25,693 nucleotides of DNA, from positions 1-25,693 of the IMG/VR virus record IMGVR_UViG_3300042898_000224. One strand, written 5' to 3'. The notes beneath the pieces are model-generated. The model searched no databases. It saw only the letters and a program-made list of their open reading frames with translations, and was not told where the DNA came from. This DNA is from a virus. Shown piece after piece: positions 1-8,680 of the stretch. The stretch's first letter is position 1. Each line of letters starts with the position of its first letter. The position numbers and the translations under genes were made by a program.

Positions 1-58
1 ATACAAGATTCCTATTCTGATGTAAAGTAATCGCTAACTTCCCTCCTGTGGACAAAAG

Positions 59-466
59 ATGAATGCAATAGACGCTTTACCTGACAAACTGAAAAAGCCT
101 AGAGGCCGTCCTCCAAAGCCTGTAGCTGTTGCTATTCCCAAACCTATGACTATGGCTCGTTATGCCGATAGTCCACCTCCCATGCTTCCCAAGACTGAAC
201 TCCAACGAGTCAAAGAACTCAAAGAACTCCTGATAAACAGTGCTGGTTCTAATGTTGTCCACAAGGCAGTTGAGATTGCCATGAATGACGAACACCCTGC
301 TCAAATGGCTGCAATCAAACTCTGTATGGACAGAATGCTCCCTGTCTCCCTGTTTGAGAAAGAAGGAAAACAGAGATCAGCAGTGACAATCAACATCACA
401 GGCATTGGGGAGATTTCCCATGCACCAGTGGTCGACGCAGAGGATATTGAGGCTCGTGATGTCTGA
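59..466 (+). CDS. Putative terminase small subunit-like protein
   Basis: A 135-residue protein directly upstream of the packaging genes. Its N-terminus carries a Lys/Pro/Arg-rich stretch with an AT-hook-like core (PRGRPPKP, about residues 14-21), followed by a Pro-rich linker and a helical region (about 45-95) with alternating Leu/Lys residues. The acidic C-terminus overlaps the next gene by 8 bp (ATGTCTGA). The DNA-binding-like motif and the position before the large terminase suggest the DNA-recognition (small) subunit. No canonical small-terminase helix-turn-helix is obvious to me, so this is inferred from context. It could instead be another DNA-binding accessory protein. The ribosome-binding site before the ATG is weak. 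Confidence 0.6.
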   Translation: MNAIDALPDKLKKPRGRPPKPVAVAIPKPMTMARYADSPPPMLPKTELQRVKELKELLINSAGSNVVHKAVEIAMNDEHPAQMAAIKLCMDRMLPVSLFEKEGKQRSAVTINITGIGEISHAPVVDAEDIEARDV

Positions 467-965
467 TACCAGTACAAGGAATCAAGCCAAACTCAATGGA
501 GACAAGTTTTACTTCACTGGAAAACCTTGTGTTCATGAGCATTTGTCTCCTAGATACACTGGTAAAGGCACTTGTTGCGAGTGCATGAAGCTGTCTTTTG
601 AATTGAGAAAAGAAAGCAAATTGCAAGAAATGCGGGATAACTATGCCGCTAAAAAGTCAGAATATGCTGAAAGAATGGTCGACTGGCGCAACGAGAACAA
701 ACACAAGCAAGCCACCTATTCATCTAAAAAAAGAGCCGCATTGTTGTGTCGGACACCAAGATGGCTATCCGATGTCGACAAGCAAAAGATCGAAGAATAC
801 TATTACACAGCCAATATGCTTGGAATGCACACTGGCGAGCATTACCATGTCGACCACATTATTCCGCTAAGAGGCAAAACCGTCAGTGGCTTAAATGTGC
901 CTTGGAATCTCCAAGTCCTTGAAAAACGCAAGAATTTGCAAAAAGGAAACAGCTTTCATGGCTGA
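459..965 (+). CDS. HNH endonuclease beside the terminase
   Basis: A 168-residue HNH nuclease. The ATG at 459 is chosen because it overlaps the upstream stop (ATGTCTGA); the longer frame starting at 405 lies inside the previous gene. Residues 24-43 hold a CxxxH...CCxxC cluster that could bind zinc. A Lys/Glu-rich helical stretch follows, then the catalytic ββα-metal motif: H130-V-D-H133, I-I-P, then N150-L-Q and N159. The stop overlaps the terminase start by 8 bp. HNH proteins next to terminases are known to help packaging cleavage in HK97-type phages. A free-standing homing nuclease is the alternative, but the tight overlaps on both sides argue for a resident packaging gene. Confidence 0.85.
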   Translation: MSDTSTRNQAKLNGDKFYFTGKPCVHEHLSPRYTGKGTCCECMKLSFELRKESKLQEMRDNYAAKKSEYAERMVDWRNENKHKQATYSSKKRAALLCRTPRWLSDVDKQKIEEYYYTANMLGMHTGEHYHVDHIIPLRGKTVSGLNVPWNLQVLEKRKNLQKGNSFHG

Positions 966-2217
966 TCTGTCATTCAAACTATTGCCGTGGCAAGAAACGG
1001 TATTTACCGATAAAACCCGATTCAAGGTTATTGCGGCTGGTCGACGCTGCGGAAAGTCACGATTGGCTGCTATTACCTTGCTGATTGAGGGTTTACGATG
1101 CCCATCAGGAAGTGCGGTTATGTATGTAGCTCCTACAAACGGACAGGCACGGCAGATTGTTTGGGACGTACTGATGGAGTTGGGTAGGGATGTTATCCAA
1201 GCCAGTCACATCAATAACATGGACATCACCCTGATAAACGGAGCAAAAATCTATGTTAGAGGTGCAGATCGCCCAGATACTCTGCGAGGAGTGTCGCTCA
1301 CCTATGCTGTGCTTGACGAGGTTGCCGACATCAAACCAGAAGCATGGGAGCAGGTTATTCGTGCTTCATTGTCAGACAAAAAGGGTCGGGCAATGTTCAT
1401 CGGAACTCCCAAAGGTCGTAACTTTTTCTATGACGTATTTAAACTCGGAAACTCAGAAGAAGACCCAGACTGGAAATCTTGGCACTTCACAACCAAAGAT
1501 AACCCCCTGATCGACCCAACTGAGATCGAATCTGCCAAGAAAACTCTGTCTTCCTTTGCTTTCAAACAGGAATACCTTGCCTCCTTTGACAATGCTGGTT
1601 CTGACGTTTTCAAGGAAGAATGGCTGAAATACGGTGTTGAGCCTGACTATGGTAGCTACTACATTGCTGTTGACTTGGCTGGTTTTGAGGAAGTTGCCAA
1701 ACAAGCGGCTAACTCCAAGAAGCGGCTAGACCAGACTGCCATTGCTGTGGTCAAGGTCACTGACGAGGGTAAATGGTTCGTCAAAGAGATAGTTTATGGA
1801 CGCTGGGACATTCGGGAGACTGCCGCCACCATTTTGCTCAAGATTCGGGAATACAGGCCACTTTCCATAGGAATTGAGAAAGGGGCGCTAAAAAACGCAG
1901 TTTTGCCGTATTTGAGTGACTTGATGCGGAAGAATAATGTATATTCGCACATAGTTGACTTGACCCACGGTAATCGTAAAAAAACCGACCGTATCATTTG
2001 GTCACTTCAAGGACGGTTTGAGCATGGCAGGATTGTGCTGAACTCCGAGGAGGATTGGGACGAATTTAAAGATCAACTTCTTCTCTTTCCTTCGCAAGGG
2101 GTGCATGATGACCTACCAGATGCCCTATCGTACATTGACCAACTGGCTGTCACCTCATACTTCCAAGATGACCAAGAAGATGAGTGGGAGCCTCTAGACG
2201 TAATTTCGGGCTTTTAA
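958..2217 (+). CDS. terL: Terminase large subunit (ATPase-nuclease)
   Basis: A 419-residue packaging motor that translocates DNA into the prohead and cuts the concatemer. The start is set at the ATG at 958 (overlap ATGGCTGA with the HNH stop) rather than the earlier in-frame start at 895. ATPase domain: Walker A GRRCGKS at residues 28-34, Walker B YAVLDE at 116-121 with catalytic E121, and coupling motif GTP at 149-151. RNase H-like nuclease domain: first acid in VDLAG (D239), a second acid near IGIEKG, and the final cluster HDDLPDALS with D384, D385 and D388. Length is normal for podovirus terminases. All key residues are present, so it should be functional. Confidence 0.95.
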   Translation: MADLSFKLLPWQETVFTDKTRFKVIAAGRRCGKSRLAAITLLIEGLRCPSGSAVMYVAPTNGQARQIVWDVLMELGRDVIQASHINNMDITLINGAKIYVRGADRPDTLRGVSLTYAVLDEVADIKPEAWEQVIRASLSDKKGRAMFIGTPKGRNFFYDVFKLGNSEEDPDWKSWHFTTKDNPLIDPTEIESAKKTLSSFAFKQEYLASFDNAGSDVFKEEWLKYGVEPDYGSYYIAVDLAGFEEVAKQAANSKKRLDQTAIAVVKVTDEGKWFVKEIVYGRWDIRETAATILLKIREYRPLSIGIEKGALKNAVLPYLSDLMRKNNVYSHIVDLTHGNRKKTDRIIWSLQGRFEHGRIVLNSEEDWDEFKDQLLLFPSQGVHDDLPDALSYIDQLAVTSYFQDDQEDEWEPLDVISGF

Positions 2218-2226
2218 GGGCGACAC

Positions 2227-2685
2227 ATGGCAACAATGGGAAATCAAGGACAAGGAATAGTTGGAGGGATGTTTCCTGACTATTTCAGTGCGCCAGATGT
2301 AAACCCTCTTGCCCCCTATGGATTGCGCTATTCAGAGTCGGTAGTTGACCAACCTCAAATTAAAGGCCGTGGTTATCTTGGTGCTATCCCTACGACTGAA
2401 GGGATGCCAATGACAGAGTTGTCATCGTCATTTGAGTTAGATGGTCAAGTAATACAGCACCCTTTGATTGTTCCCACCTTGACTGCACAAGAGCTTCAGT
2501 TGTTGCAAATGGGTGGTGAACCTACACCAGAGATTTATACTAAGGCACAGCAGTTTGCTTTAGATCGGATAAGACAAGGCATGAGTCCATTTGCAACACC
2601 ACAAGACTTGCGGATGCCTATGCCTGAATCATCTCCAGTTTATGCTGACCCTTTTGGTAGCACAATTGGCACATCTATAAGGTAA
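2227..2685 (+). CDS. Conserved structural-type protein of unknown function
   Basis: 152 residues between terminase and portal. The middle part (about 48-121) follows a pattern I recognise from many phage virion-associated proteins: GRGYLG, then MTELSSSFELDG, then PLIVPTLT, a helix with QxLxxGGEPT, then A..FA..RI..GMSPFA. Known versions occur as stand-alone ORFs or inside large internal virion proteins. Its biochemical role is unknown. The N-terminal 45 residues are Gly/Pro-rich and look unstructured. Four bases separate its stop from the portal start, so the two are probably co-translated. A minor head or portal-associated protein is a guess from position. Confidence 0.7.
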   Translation: MATMGNQGQGIVGGMFPDYFSAPDVNPLAPYGLRYSESVVDQPQIKGRGYLGAIPTTEGMPMTELSSSFELDGQVIQHPLIVPTLTAQELQLLQMGGEPTPEIYTKAQQFALDRIRQGMSPFATPQDLRMPMPESSPVYADPFGSTIGTSIR

Positions 2686-2689
2686 CACT

Positions 2690-4768
2690 ATGGCAACAGA
2701 CAAACAAGTGAAGTTAGAGCAGAACCAGTTTTATCAGCCAACAGAGGCTGACAAGGAAATCACTGCATTTGTTGTTGACCACTGCCAACGCTGGCGTGAT
2801 TACCGTGACGTTAACTTCCTCCCCGATTGGCTAGAGTACGAGCGCATCTTCCGTGGTCAATGGGCTTCTGAAGACAAGACTCGTGAATCAGAGCGTAGCC
2901 GCATCGTCACTCCTGCCACACAACAAGCTGTTGAGACTCGCCATGCCGAGATTATGGAAGCCATCTTCGGTCAAGGCGAATTCTTCGATATTCAAGATGA
3001 CATCAAGGATATTGACGGTAATCCATTAGATGTTGAAGCTATTAAGGCTCAACTCATGGAAGATTTCAAGAAAGACAAAATCAGAAAATCTATCGACCAG
3101 ATCGAGTTGATGGCTGAAATCTATGGAACAGGTATTGGCGAGATCATCGTCAAGACTGAGAAGGAATACATCCCTACAACTCGTGCCATCCCTAACCAAA
3201 CAGGTCAGGCGGCTATTGGTGTGACTGAAACTAACCGCATTGCGGTCAAGATTGTTCCTGTTAACCCCAAGAACTTCTTGTTTGACCCTAATGGGACAAG
3301 CATTGATGACTGTATGGGCGTGGCAATCGAGAAATACGTGTCAATTCATAAGGTTGTTGAAGGTATTGAACGTGGAATCTACCGAAAGGTTGACATCACC
3401 CCTACTTATGAAGACACTGACCTTGAGCCAACCCAAGAGGTTAGCCAATATCAGGACGAAAAGGTGCTTTTGCTGACCTATTACGGTCTTGTTCCTCGTG
3501 AATACCTGAACAACTTAGAAGAAAACAAAGAAATTGTTGAGTTGTTCCCTGAAAACTCAGCCGCTGAAGACTATACAGACATGGTTGAGGCCATTGTGGT
3601 CATTGCCAACGATGGTTTGTTGCTCAAAGCTGAAGAAAACCCCTACATGATGAAAGATCGTCCAGTCTTGAGCTATCAAGATGACACGATTCCCAATCGT
3701 TTGTTGGGTCGGGGTACGGTTGAAAAGGCTTTTAATATGCAAAAAGCTATTGATGCCCAAACTCGTAGCCACTTAGACTCTTTGGCACTTACCACCAGCC
3801 CTATGATTGCGATGGATGCAACTCGTTTGCCTCGTGGTGCTAAGTTTGAGGTCAAGCCCGGAAAAGCTATCCTTGTAAACGGCTCTCCCACAGAGATTTT
3901 GATGCCATTTAAGTTTGGCGAGACAGACCCTAACAACTTGGCAACCGCCAAAGAGTTTGAGCGTATGTTGTTGCAAGCCACTGGCACTCTTGATTCACAG
4001 GGAATGGTTAGTAATTCTGCTCGTGATGGTGATGGTATGTCTATGGCTGTTGCCACCATCATCAAGAAGTACAAGCGCACACTGGTTAACTTCCAAGAAG
4101 ACTTCCTGATTCCATTCATCAAGAAGGCTGCTTTCCGCTATATGCAGTTTGACCCAGAGCGTTATCCCTCTGTGGACATGAACTTCATCCCGACTGCCAC
4201 CTTGGGCATCATTGCTCGTGAGTACGAACAGAAGCAGTTTATTGGTTTGTTGCAGACTCTAGGCCCTGATACTCCTGTTCTGCCTATCATCTTGAAGGGC
4301 ATCCTGTCTAACTCTAGCCTAACCAACCGTTATGAGTTGATTGCGGCTTTGGATGAGATGAGCAAGCCTAACCCTGAAGCACAGCAAATGCAACAAATGC
4401 AAGCTCAGTTGGCTATGCAAGCGGCTCAGGCTCAGATTGCTGTCCAGACTACTCAGGCTGAAGAAAACAAGGCAAATGCTGTGAAGTTGTCGATGGAAGC
4501 ACAGTTGATGCCTCAAGAGATTCAGGCTAAAGTGCTTGGCGCAACCACTAAGAACTTGCCAAATGAGGATGAAGCGGCGGCTCGTGAGTTTGATAAGCGG
4601 GTTAAGATTGCTGAACTGATGTTGAAAGAAGCCGACATCAAGAACAAGTCTAAGATTGTTGAATTGCAGATGTCAGAGAAAAACAACAAGATGGCTGGCA
4701 TGGAAGAAGACTTCCTCAACCAACTGACGGAACAATTGAATGCTTCCCAGACAGGAATTGTGCGATGA
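2690..4768 (+). CDS. Portal protein (podovirus, P22-like size)
   Basis: 692 residues, matching the large portals of P22-like and uncultured aquatic podoviruses. The N-terminal region (about 25-100) has the Trp/Tyr/Arg-rich pattern WRDYRDVNFLPDWLEYERIF followed by a segment about forming contacts with MEAIFG, typical of the family. The middle holds the wing/stem region. The C-terminal about 150 residues are Gln/Ala/Glu-rich and strongly helical (repeats of QMQAQ and AQAQIA), consistent with a long coiled-coil barrel projecting into the capsid. It would form the dodecameric vertex that docks terminase and then the connector. Its stop overlaps the next gene (ATGA). No direct homology search was possible; the call rests on size, motifs and position. 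Confidence 0.88.
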   Translation: MATDKQVKLEQNQFYQPTEADKEITAFVVDHCQRWRDYRDVNFLPDWLEYERIFRGQWASEDKTRESERSRIVTPATQQAVETRHAEIMEAIFGQGEFFDIQDDIKDIDGNPLDVEAIKAQLMEDFKKDKIRKSIDQIELMAEIYGTGIGEIIVKTEKEYIPTTRAIPNQTGQAAIGVTETNRIAVKIVPVNPKNFLFDPNGTSIDDCMGVAIEKYVSIHKVVEGIERGIYRKVDITPTYEDTDLEPTQEVSQYQDEKVLLLTYYGLVPREYLNNLEENKEIVELFPENSAAEDYTDMVEAIVVIANDGLLLKAEENPYMMKDRPVLSYQDDTIPNRLLGRGTVEKAFNMQKAIDAQTRSHLDSLALTTSPMIAMDATRLPRGAKFEVKPGKAILVNGSPTEILMPFKFGETDPNNLATAKEFERMLLQATGTLDSQGMVSNSARDGDGMSMAVATIIKKYKRTLVNFQEDFLIPFIKKAAFRYMQFDPERYPSVDMNFIPTATLGIIAREYEQKQFIGLLQTLGPDTPVLPIILKGILSNSSLTNRYELIAALDEMSKPNPEAQQMQQMQAQLAMQAAQAQIAVQTTQAEENKANAVKLSMEAQLMPQEIQAKVLGATTKNLPNEDEAAAREFDKRVKIAELMLKEADIKNKSKIVELQMSEKNNKMAGMEEDFLNQLTEQLNASQTGIVR

Positions 4769-6822
4769 ATGTCGAAAATCTTGCCAAGGAGTTAATCCTT
4801 AAAAACATGACTCCAGAGCAGCAAATGGCTGTTTTGGATTCTGTTCGGCAGTCTGTTGCTCAAGCAAAAGAAGTGCAAAAGCGCAAGATTGGTGAGAATG
4901 TTGACCTAGTTGTTCAGGCTCTAAAGAAGATTGAATCTGACATTCGTTCACGCTTTGACGATGTGGGTAACTCCATTGAAAAGCGTGTTGCCTCCATCAA
5001 AGATGGTCGTGATGGTGCTAATGGCAAGGATGGTCGAGATGGAAAAGATGGAAGATCAGGCAAAGATGGCGCTAAAGGTGATCGAGGTGACGCTGGTCGA
5101 GATGGGCGTGATGGAGTGGATGGTACTGACGGTGTTTCTGTTACCTCTGCTCGCATTGATTTTGACGGTAGCCTTGTTATTACACTGTCTACTGGTCGTG
5201 AACTCAATGTTGGTGAAGTTGTTGCTCCTGATCTTGCAGAACGCATCAAAGTCATTACTAATGGTGGCGGCACTTCTCAGTCTGTACTTGATACTCTAGC
5301 TTCACTCCAAACCCAGATCACTAATCTGATTCCTAGCCAATCAGGGAATTCTGGAAAGTTCTTAACTACCAATGGTTCTACCCTTTCATGGGGTTCTGCT
5401 GTTGGTGGTTTGAGTTACCAAGGAACATGGAATGCGTCTACAAACACTCCTACTCTCACTTCTAGTGTTGGGACAAACGGCTACTATTATGTTGTTGATG
5501 TTGCTGGTTCTACAAACCTAGATGGCATCACTGACTGGAAAGCAGGGGACTGGCTAATCTTCAATGGCTCTACTTGGCAGAAGATTGACCAGAGTTGGGC
5601 GATTGCTGGTGTAAACGACAACATCACATCAATGACTGGCATCACAGGGGGTATCTCATCACCTGATTTCATCCAGTTTGATACTGCCGCAACTGTTACG
5701 AATGCAACTGGTAAGTTGTATTACAACGCTGAAGATCAATTCCAAACATTGTCATTCCAGATGAATGGCAATCAGATTCAGCACATTGGTGAAGAACTGT
5801 ATTACAGGGTTAAGTTGTCTTCTGGAGCAACCAAAGGCCAAGTGTTGATGTTCACTGGTACTCTTGGTGCTAGTGGTGGATTGACTGCCGCACCAGCTAC
5901 AGGGTTGCAACCAGAACAAGCAAGCTACATTCTTGGTGTTGCCGCTGAAACTGGTTCTACAAACGATTGGGTTTTTGTCACGACTTTTGGTGAAGTCAAG
6001 TCAATCAATACGACTGGTGGAGCAGAGAGTTGGGCGCAAGGTGATGTTCTTTACTACAACCCATCTGTCACAGGTGGTTTGACCAAGACCAAGCCAGCAG
6101 TGCCTAACGCTATTTGCATTGTGGCGGCTGTTGTTCATGTTGGCTCATCAAATGGCGTATTGTTTGTTCGTCCTACTTACGGTTCTGTATTGGGTGGAAC
6201 AGATGGAAATGTGAATTTCACATCATTAGCATCTGGCAACACCTTGATTTACGATGCTGTTGCTGGTGTTTGGGAAAATGCTTTCCTAACTGATGGCACA
6301 GGTATCAGCATTACTGAGGGTGCTGGGACTATCACCATTACCAACTCTGCACCTGACCAAACAGTTGCATTGACTGGTGCTGGTACTACGTCTATCAGTG
6401 GTACATATCCAAACTTCACCATCACCTCAAATGATGCTTTCACAGGGACTGTGACTTCTGTCACTGGTACTTCTCCTGTTGCATCTTCAGGCGGCACAAC
6501 TCCAGCGATTAGCTTGGCTTCTGGCTATGGCGACACTCAGAACCCTTATGCTTCTAAGACTGCAAACTATGTCTTAGCCGCACCTAATGCTTCTGCTGGA
6601 GTGCCTACATTCAGGGCGATTGTTGCGGCTGATATTCCAACTCTGAATCAGAACACCACAGGGACTGCCGCATCAACACCCAAGTTGCTGACCACAAACT
6701 TTACAATTGAAGAATCTGGCGGTAAATTGCTATTTAAGTATGGAGCAACGACAATTGCTTCTATGTCTTCAACTGGAGTCATCACTTCTGCGACAAACAT
6801 TGTTGCAAATGGAACACCTTAA
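4765..6822 (+). CDS. Tail fibre protein with collagen-like tract
   Basis: 685 residues. Residues 1-75 are helical and probably attach the fibre to the virion. Residues 81-123 form 14 Gly-X-Y triplets rich in Lys, Asp and Arg, a typical phage collagen-like rod that trimerises. The remainder is Ser/Thr/Gly-rich beta structure (motifs such as GTWNAS, WKAGDWLIF and LYYNP) and likely carries receptor-binding modules. The last 20 residues (ending in NIVANGTP) resemble the end of the gene at 14914-15189. It overlaps the portal stop by ATGA and lies before a second fibre gene. The role is virion attachment to the host surface. The exact sub-position on the particle cannot be told from sequence. Confidence 0.85.
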   Translation: MNVENLAKELILKNMTPEQQMAVLDSVRQSVAQAKEVQKRKIGENVDLVVQALKKIESDIRSRFDDVGNSIEKRVASIKDGRDGANGKDGRDGKDGRSGKDGAKGDRGDAGRDGRDGVDGTDGVSVTSARIDFDGSLVITLSTGRELNVGEVVAPDLAERIKVITNGGGTSQSVLDTLASLQTQITNLIPSQSGNSGKFLTTNGSTLSWGSAVGGLSYQGTWNASTNTPTLTSSVGTNGYYYVVDVAGSTNLDGITDWKAGDWLIFNGSTWQKIDQSWAIAGVNDNITSMTGITGGISSPDFIQFDTAATVTNATGKLYYNAEDQFQTLSFQMNGNQIQHIGEELYYRVKLSSGATKGQVLMFTGTLGASGGLTAAPATGLQPEQASYILGVAAETGSTNDWVFVTTFGEVKSINTTGGAESWAQGDVLYYNPSVTGGLTKTKPAVPNAICIVAAVVHVGSSNGVLFVRPTYGSVLGGTDGNVNFTSLASGNTLIYDAVAGVWENAFLTDGTGISITEGAGTITITNSAPDQTVALTGAGTTSISGTYPNFTITSNDAFTGTVTSVTGTSPVASSGGTTPAISLASGYGDTQNPYASKTANYVLAAPNASAGVPTFRAIVAADIPTLNQNTTGTAASTPKLLTTNFTIEESGGKLLFKYGATTIASMSSTGVITSATNIVANGTP
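5005..5130 (+). repeat. Collagen-like Gly-X-Y coding repeat
   Basis: Fourteen consecutive glycine triplets inside the fibre gene, mostly GRD, GKD or GAK types. At DNA level it is an imperfect 9-base pattern related to gatggtcgt. The charge pairing (K/R against D) is what stabilises bacterial and phage collagens without hydroxyproline. It is also prone to length change by recombination. Confidence 0.9.
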
Positions 6823-6834
6823 AGGAAATAAAAC

Positions 6835-7956
6835 ATGGCACAAATTACACTTAATTCAACAGGCGTAGCCAGTAGCGGTGCGCTGGTTTTGCAGAGCAAT
6901 GGAACGACTACTGCTGTCACTATTAGCACAGCACAAGTAGCAACACTTGAAAAAGATGCTGTAGTCAATGGCCTCACCGTAGGCCGTGGTGCAGGTGCTG
7001 TGTCTACCAACACTGCGGTGGGTGCTAGTGCTTTGGCGGCGAATACAACGGGGGCAAGGAATACTTCGGTTGGTTCTAGTGCTTTGGTAGCCAATACAAC
7101 TGGTGTAGAAAATACATCAGTTGGCTTTCATTCAAGTTTTAAAACAACAACAGGACAAATGAATTCTTCATTAGGTATCTACTCGTTGTATCAAAATACA
7201 ACAGGTTCTACTAACGTCGCTATTGGCGCTTCTGCTTTAGAAAACAACACCACAGCCTCTAACAACACTGCTGTAGGTTATCAGGCGGGGTATAGCAATA
7301 CTACTGGTGCTTCTAACGTAATAATTGGACAAATTGCTGGATATACATCTACTACAGGTAGCTTCAACACATATGTTGGTAGAGAAGCAGGAAACTTAAC
7401 TACAGGAAGCAACAACCAATTTATTGGTAACGGCGCTGGTAGAAGTGTTACGACAGGCCAAGGAAATTCAATTTTTGGTAATTTCTCAGGCAACCAAGGT
7501 GGCCTCGACATCCGCACAGCAAGCAACTACATCGTGCTGTCTGATGGGGATGGGAATCCATTGGCGTATTGGGGTGCTGGATATACATTTTTACCATCTG
7601 CGTACAGCATAACGACTGCCAGTGCCGCAAATTTATTTGTTGCTTCAGATGGAACTTTAAGACGTTCTACATCGGCATTAAAGTACAAGCAAGACATTCG
7701 TGACATCGAAGCTATTGACATCAACTTACTGCGTGGTGTTCGCTACAAGTCAAAATCAAAAGATGATGACGAAACCAAAGATCATTTTGGTGTAATTGCC
7801 GATGAGGTTGATGCGGCTGGAATTAAAGAGCTTGTCACTTATAGCGCAGAAGGTGAAGTTGAAGGCTTCCAATATGAGCGATTGACTGTTGTGCTTCTTA
7901 AAGCCATCCAAGAACTCAAAGCAGAATTTGACGCTTACAAAGCATCACACCCATAA
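6835..7956 (+). CDS. Tail spike/fibre with YadA-like repeats and S74 chaperone
   Basis: 373 residues with three parts. Residues 1-58 are a beta-rich N-terminus. Residues 59 to about 228 hold about ten units of 16-17 residues with the core NTxVGxxAL.xNTTG, the left-handed beta-roll repeat of trimeric YadA-like adhesin heads. Residues about 281-373 are an intramolecular chaperone of the endosialidase/S74 family: it begins STSALKYKQDI, contains FGVIADEV and ends in a helix YERLTVVLLKAIQELK. S74 domains assemble trimers and usually cleave themselves off before the serine near the start. A good ribosome-binding site (aaaggaaat) precedes the ATG. Likely a trimeric receptor-binding fibre. Confidence 0.9.
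   Translation: MAQITLNSTGVASSGALVLQSNGTTTAVTISTAQVATLEKDAVVNGLTVGRGAGAVSTNTAVGASALAANTTGARNTSVGSSALVANTTGVENTSVGFHSSFKTTTGQMNSSLGIYSLYQNTTGSTNVAIGASALENNTTASNNTAVGYQAGYSNTTGASNVIIGQIAGYTSTTGSFNTYVGREAGNLTTGSNNQFIGNGAGRSVTTGQGNSIFGNFSGNQGGLDIRTASNYIVLSDGDGNPLAYWGAGYTFLPSAYSITTASAANLFVASDGTLRRSTSALKYKQDIRDIEAIDINLLRGVRYKSKSKDDDETKDHFGVIADEVDAAGIKELVTYSAEGEVEGFQYERLTVVLLKAIQELKAEFDAYKASHP
7009..7520 (+). repeat. YadA-head-like tandem repeat
   Basis: About ten tandem 16-17-residue units, roughly 48-51 bases each, encoding Asn-Thr-x-Val-Gly ... Thr-Thr-Gly. The DNA copies have diverged, so this is a protein-level repeat and not a recent duplication. Confidence 0.85.
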
Positions 7957-7964
7957 GGACTAAC

Positions 7965-8177
7965 ATGATTGAATTAACACTTGAACAACAAATTGCCAAG
8001 CACTACTCTGCCGCAATGGATTCGGTCAACCTGATTAACGCAGGGCAACCAGAAGGCATGACCGCTGAAGATTGGGCTGATTGCTTGGCTCGTAACAAAG
8101 AGCATCTGCGTATCATGATTGCCAAGGATTTCTGGACAACAGAAGACTTGACTCCATTACAGGATGCAAGTGAATGA
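7965..8177 (+). CDS. Small acidic hypothetical protein
   Basis: 70 residues, acidic and helical, with no membrane segment. A good ribosome-binding site (ataagga) precedes the ATG, and the stop overlaps the next start (ATGA). Small genes following S74 fibres sometimes encode fibre assembly factors, but nothing in this sequence (core motifs AKHYSAAMDSVNLI and MTAEDWADCLARN) identifies a function. Confidence 0.75.
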   Translation: MIELTLEQQIAKHYSAAMDSVNLINAGQPEGMTAEDWADCLARNKEHLRIMIAKDFWTTEDLTPLQDASE

Positions 8178-8413
8178 CCCCAGAACTCCAACGCTATTAC
8201 GAATCCCGCTTTGACATGATGAGCATGGAAGGCTGGAAGGACTTGACTATTGACATTGACAATATGATAGAGTCCTTGAATAATATAAGCGTGATTCCTG
8301 ATGAAAAAACCTTGATGTTCAGAAAAGGTGAACTTTCCATCTTGACTTGGCTGAAAACCTTGAAAGAGGTCAGCGAACGAGCCTACGAGGAATTGAATGA
8401 AAAGAATGTATGA
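8174..8413 (+). CDS. Small hypothetical protein
   Basis: 79 residues, start set by the ATGA overlap with the previous gene. Predominantly helical, with the pattern WKDLTIDIDNMIESLNNI in the middle and a helix rich in Leu, Glu and Lys at the C-terminus. Its stop overlaps the next gene by 17 bases. I do not recognise a family. The coupled position suggests co-expression with fibre and scaffold genes. Confidence 0.72.
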   Translation: MTPELQRYYESRFDMMSMEGWKDLTIDIDNMIESLNNISVIPDEKTLMFRKGELSILTWLKTLKEVSERAYEELNEKNV

Positions 8414-8624
8414 ATTTGTCTGTGAAAACGGACACAAAATTGAACGGTATTGCAATTATGAGTTGCAATCTGTTCAGTGTGAGTGCGGTGGTTCAGCCAG
8501 TCGCATCATGAGCGCACCTAGCGTTAAATTGGAAGGGTGGTCAGGTCATTTCCCAACTGCACATATGCAGTTTGACCATAAACACCGTGAAAAGTTAGCG
8601 GCAGAGCGCAAAACCACTACATAA
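8397..8624 (+). CDS. FmdB-like zinc-ribbon small protein
   Basis: 75 residues with the shape of an FmdB-type zinc ribbon: MYEFVCENGHKIE, then a second knuckle QCECGG followed by a small-residue motif (SASRIMSAPSVK). Candidate zinc ligands are C9, H13, C28 and C30; the usual second Cys of the first knuckle is replaced, so the site is a variant. The GAGG ribosome-binding site sits 6 bases before the ATG at 8397; a second in-frame ATG at 8406 is possible. Small zinc-ribbon proteins of this type are common in phage head regions, with unknown role. Confidence 0.72.
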   Translation: MKRMYEFVCENGHKIERYCNYELQSVQCECGGSASRIMSAPSVKLEGWSGHFPTAHMQFDHKHREKLAAERKTTT

Positions 8625-8680
8625 GCAATTTCGCCGTAGTGTCTCCTAGAACCCAAAAGTGGCAGGAAAAAGGAAAAACA

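Noticed and set aside
1-58. Possible promoter before the first gene
   Set aside because: No convincing -35/-10 pair or phage-type promoter is visible, and the upstream region is outside the window.
3676-4122. 148-codon minus-strand frame opposite the portal
   Set aside because: No ribosome-binding site or motif, and the portal frame is clear.
4914-5273. 119-codon minus-strand Pro/Ser-rich frame
   Set aside because: It is the reverse complement of the Gly-X-Y repeat, which keeps the opposite frame open by composition.
7009-7520. Regularly spaced repeats considered as a CRISPR array
   Set aside because: Units are contiguous, diverged and translate into a YadA-like protein repeat; there are no constant repeats with unique spacers.
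8003-8455. 150-codon minus-strand frame
   Set aside because: Covers three tightly coupled plus-strand genes with ATGA overlaps and has no leftward operon context.
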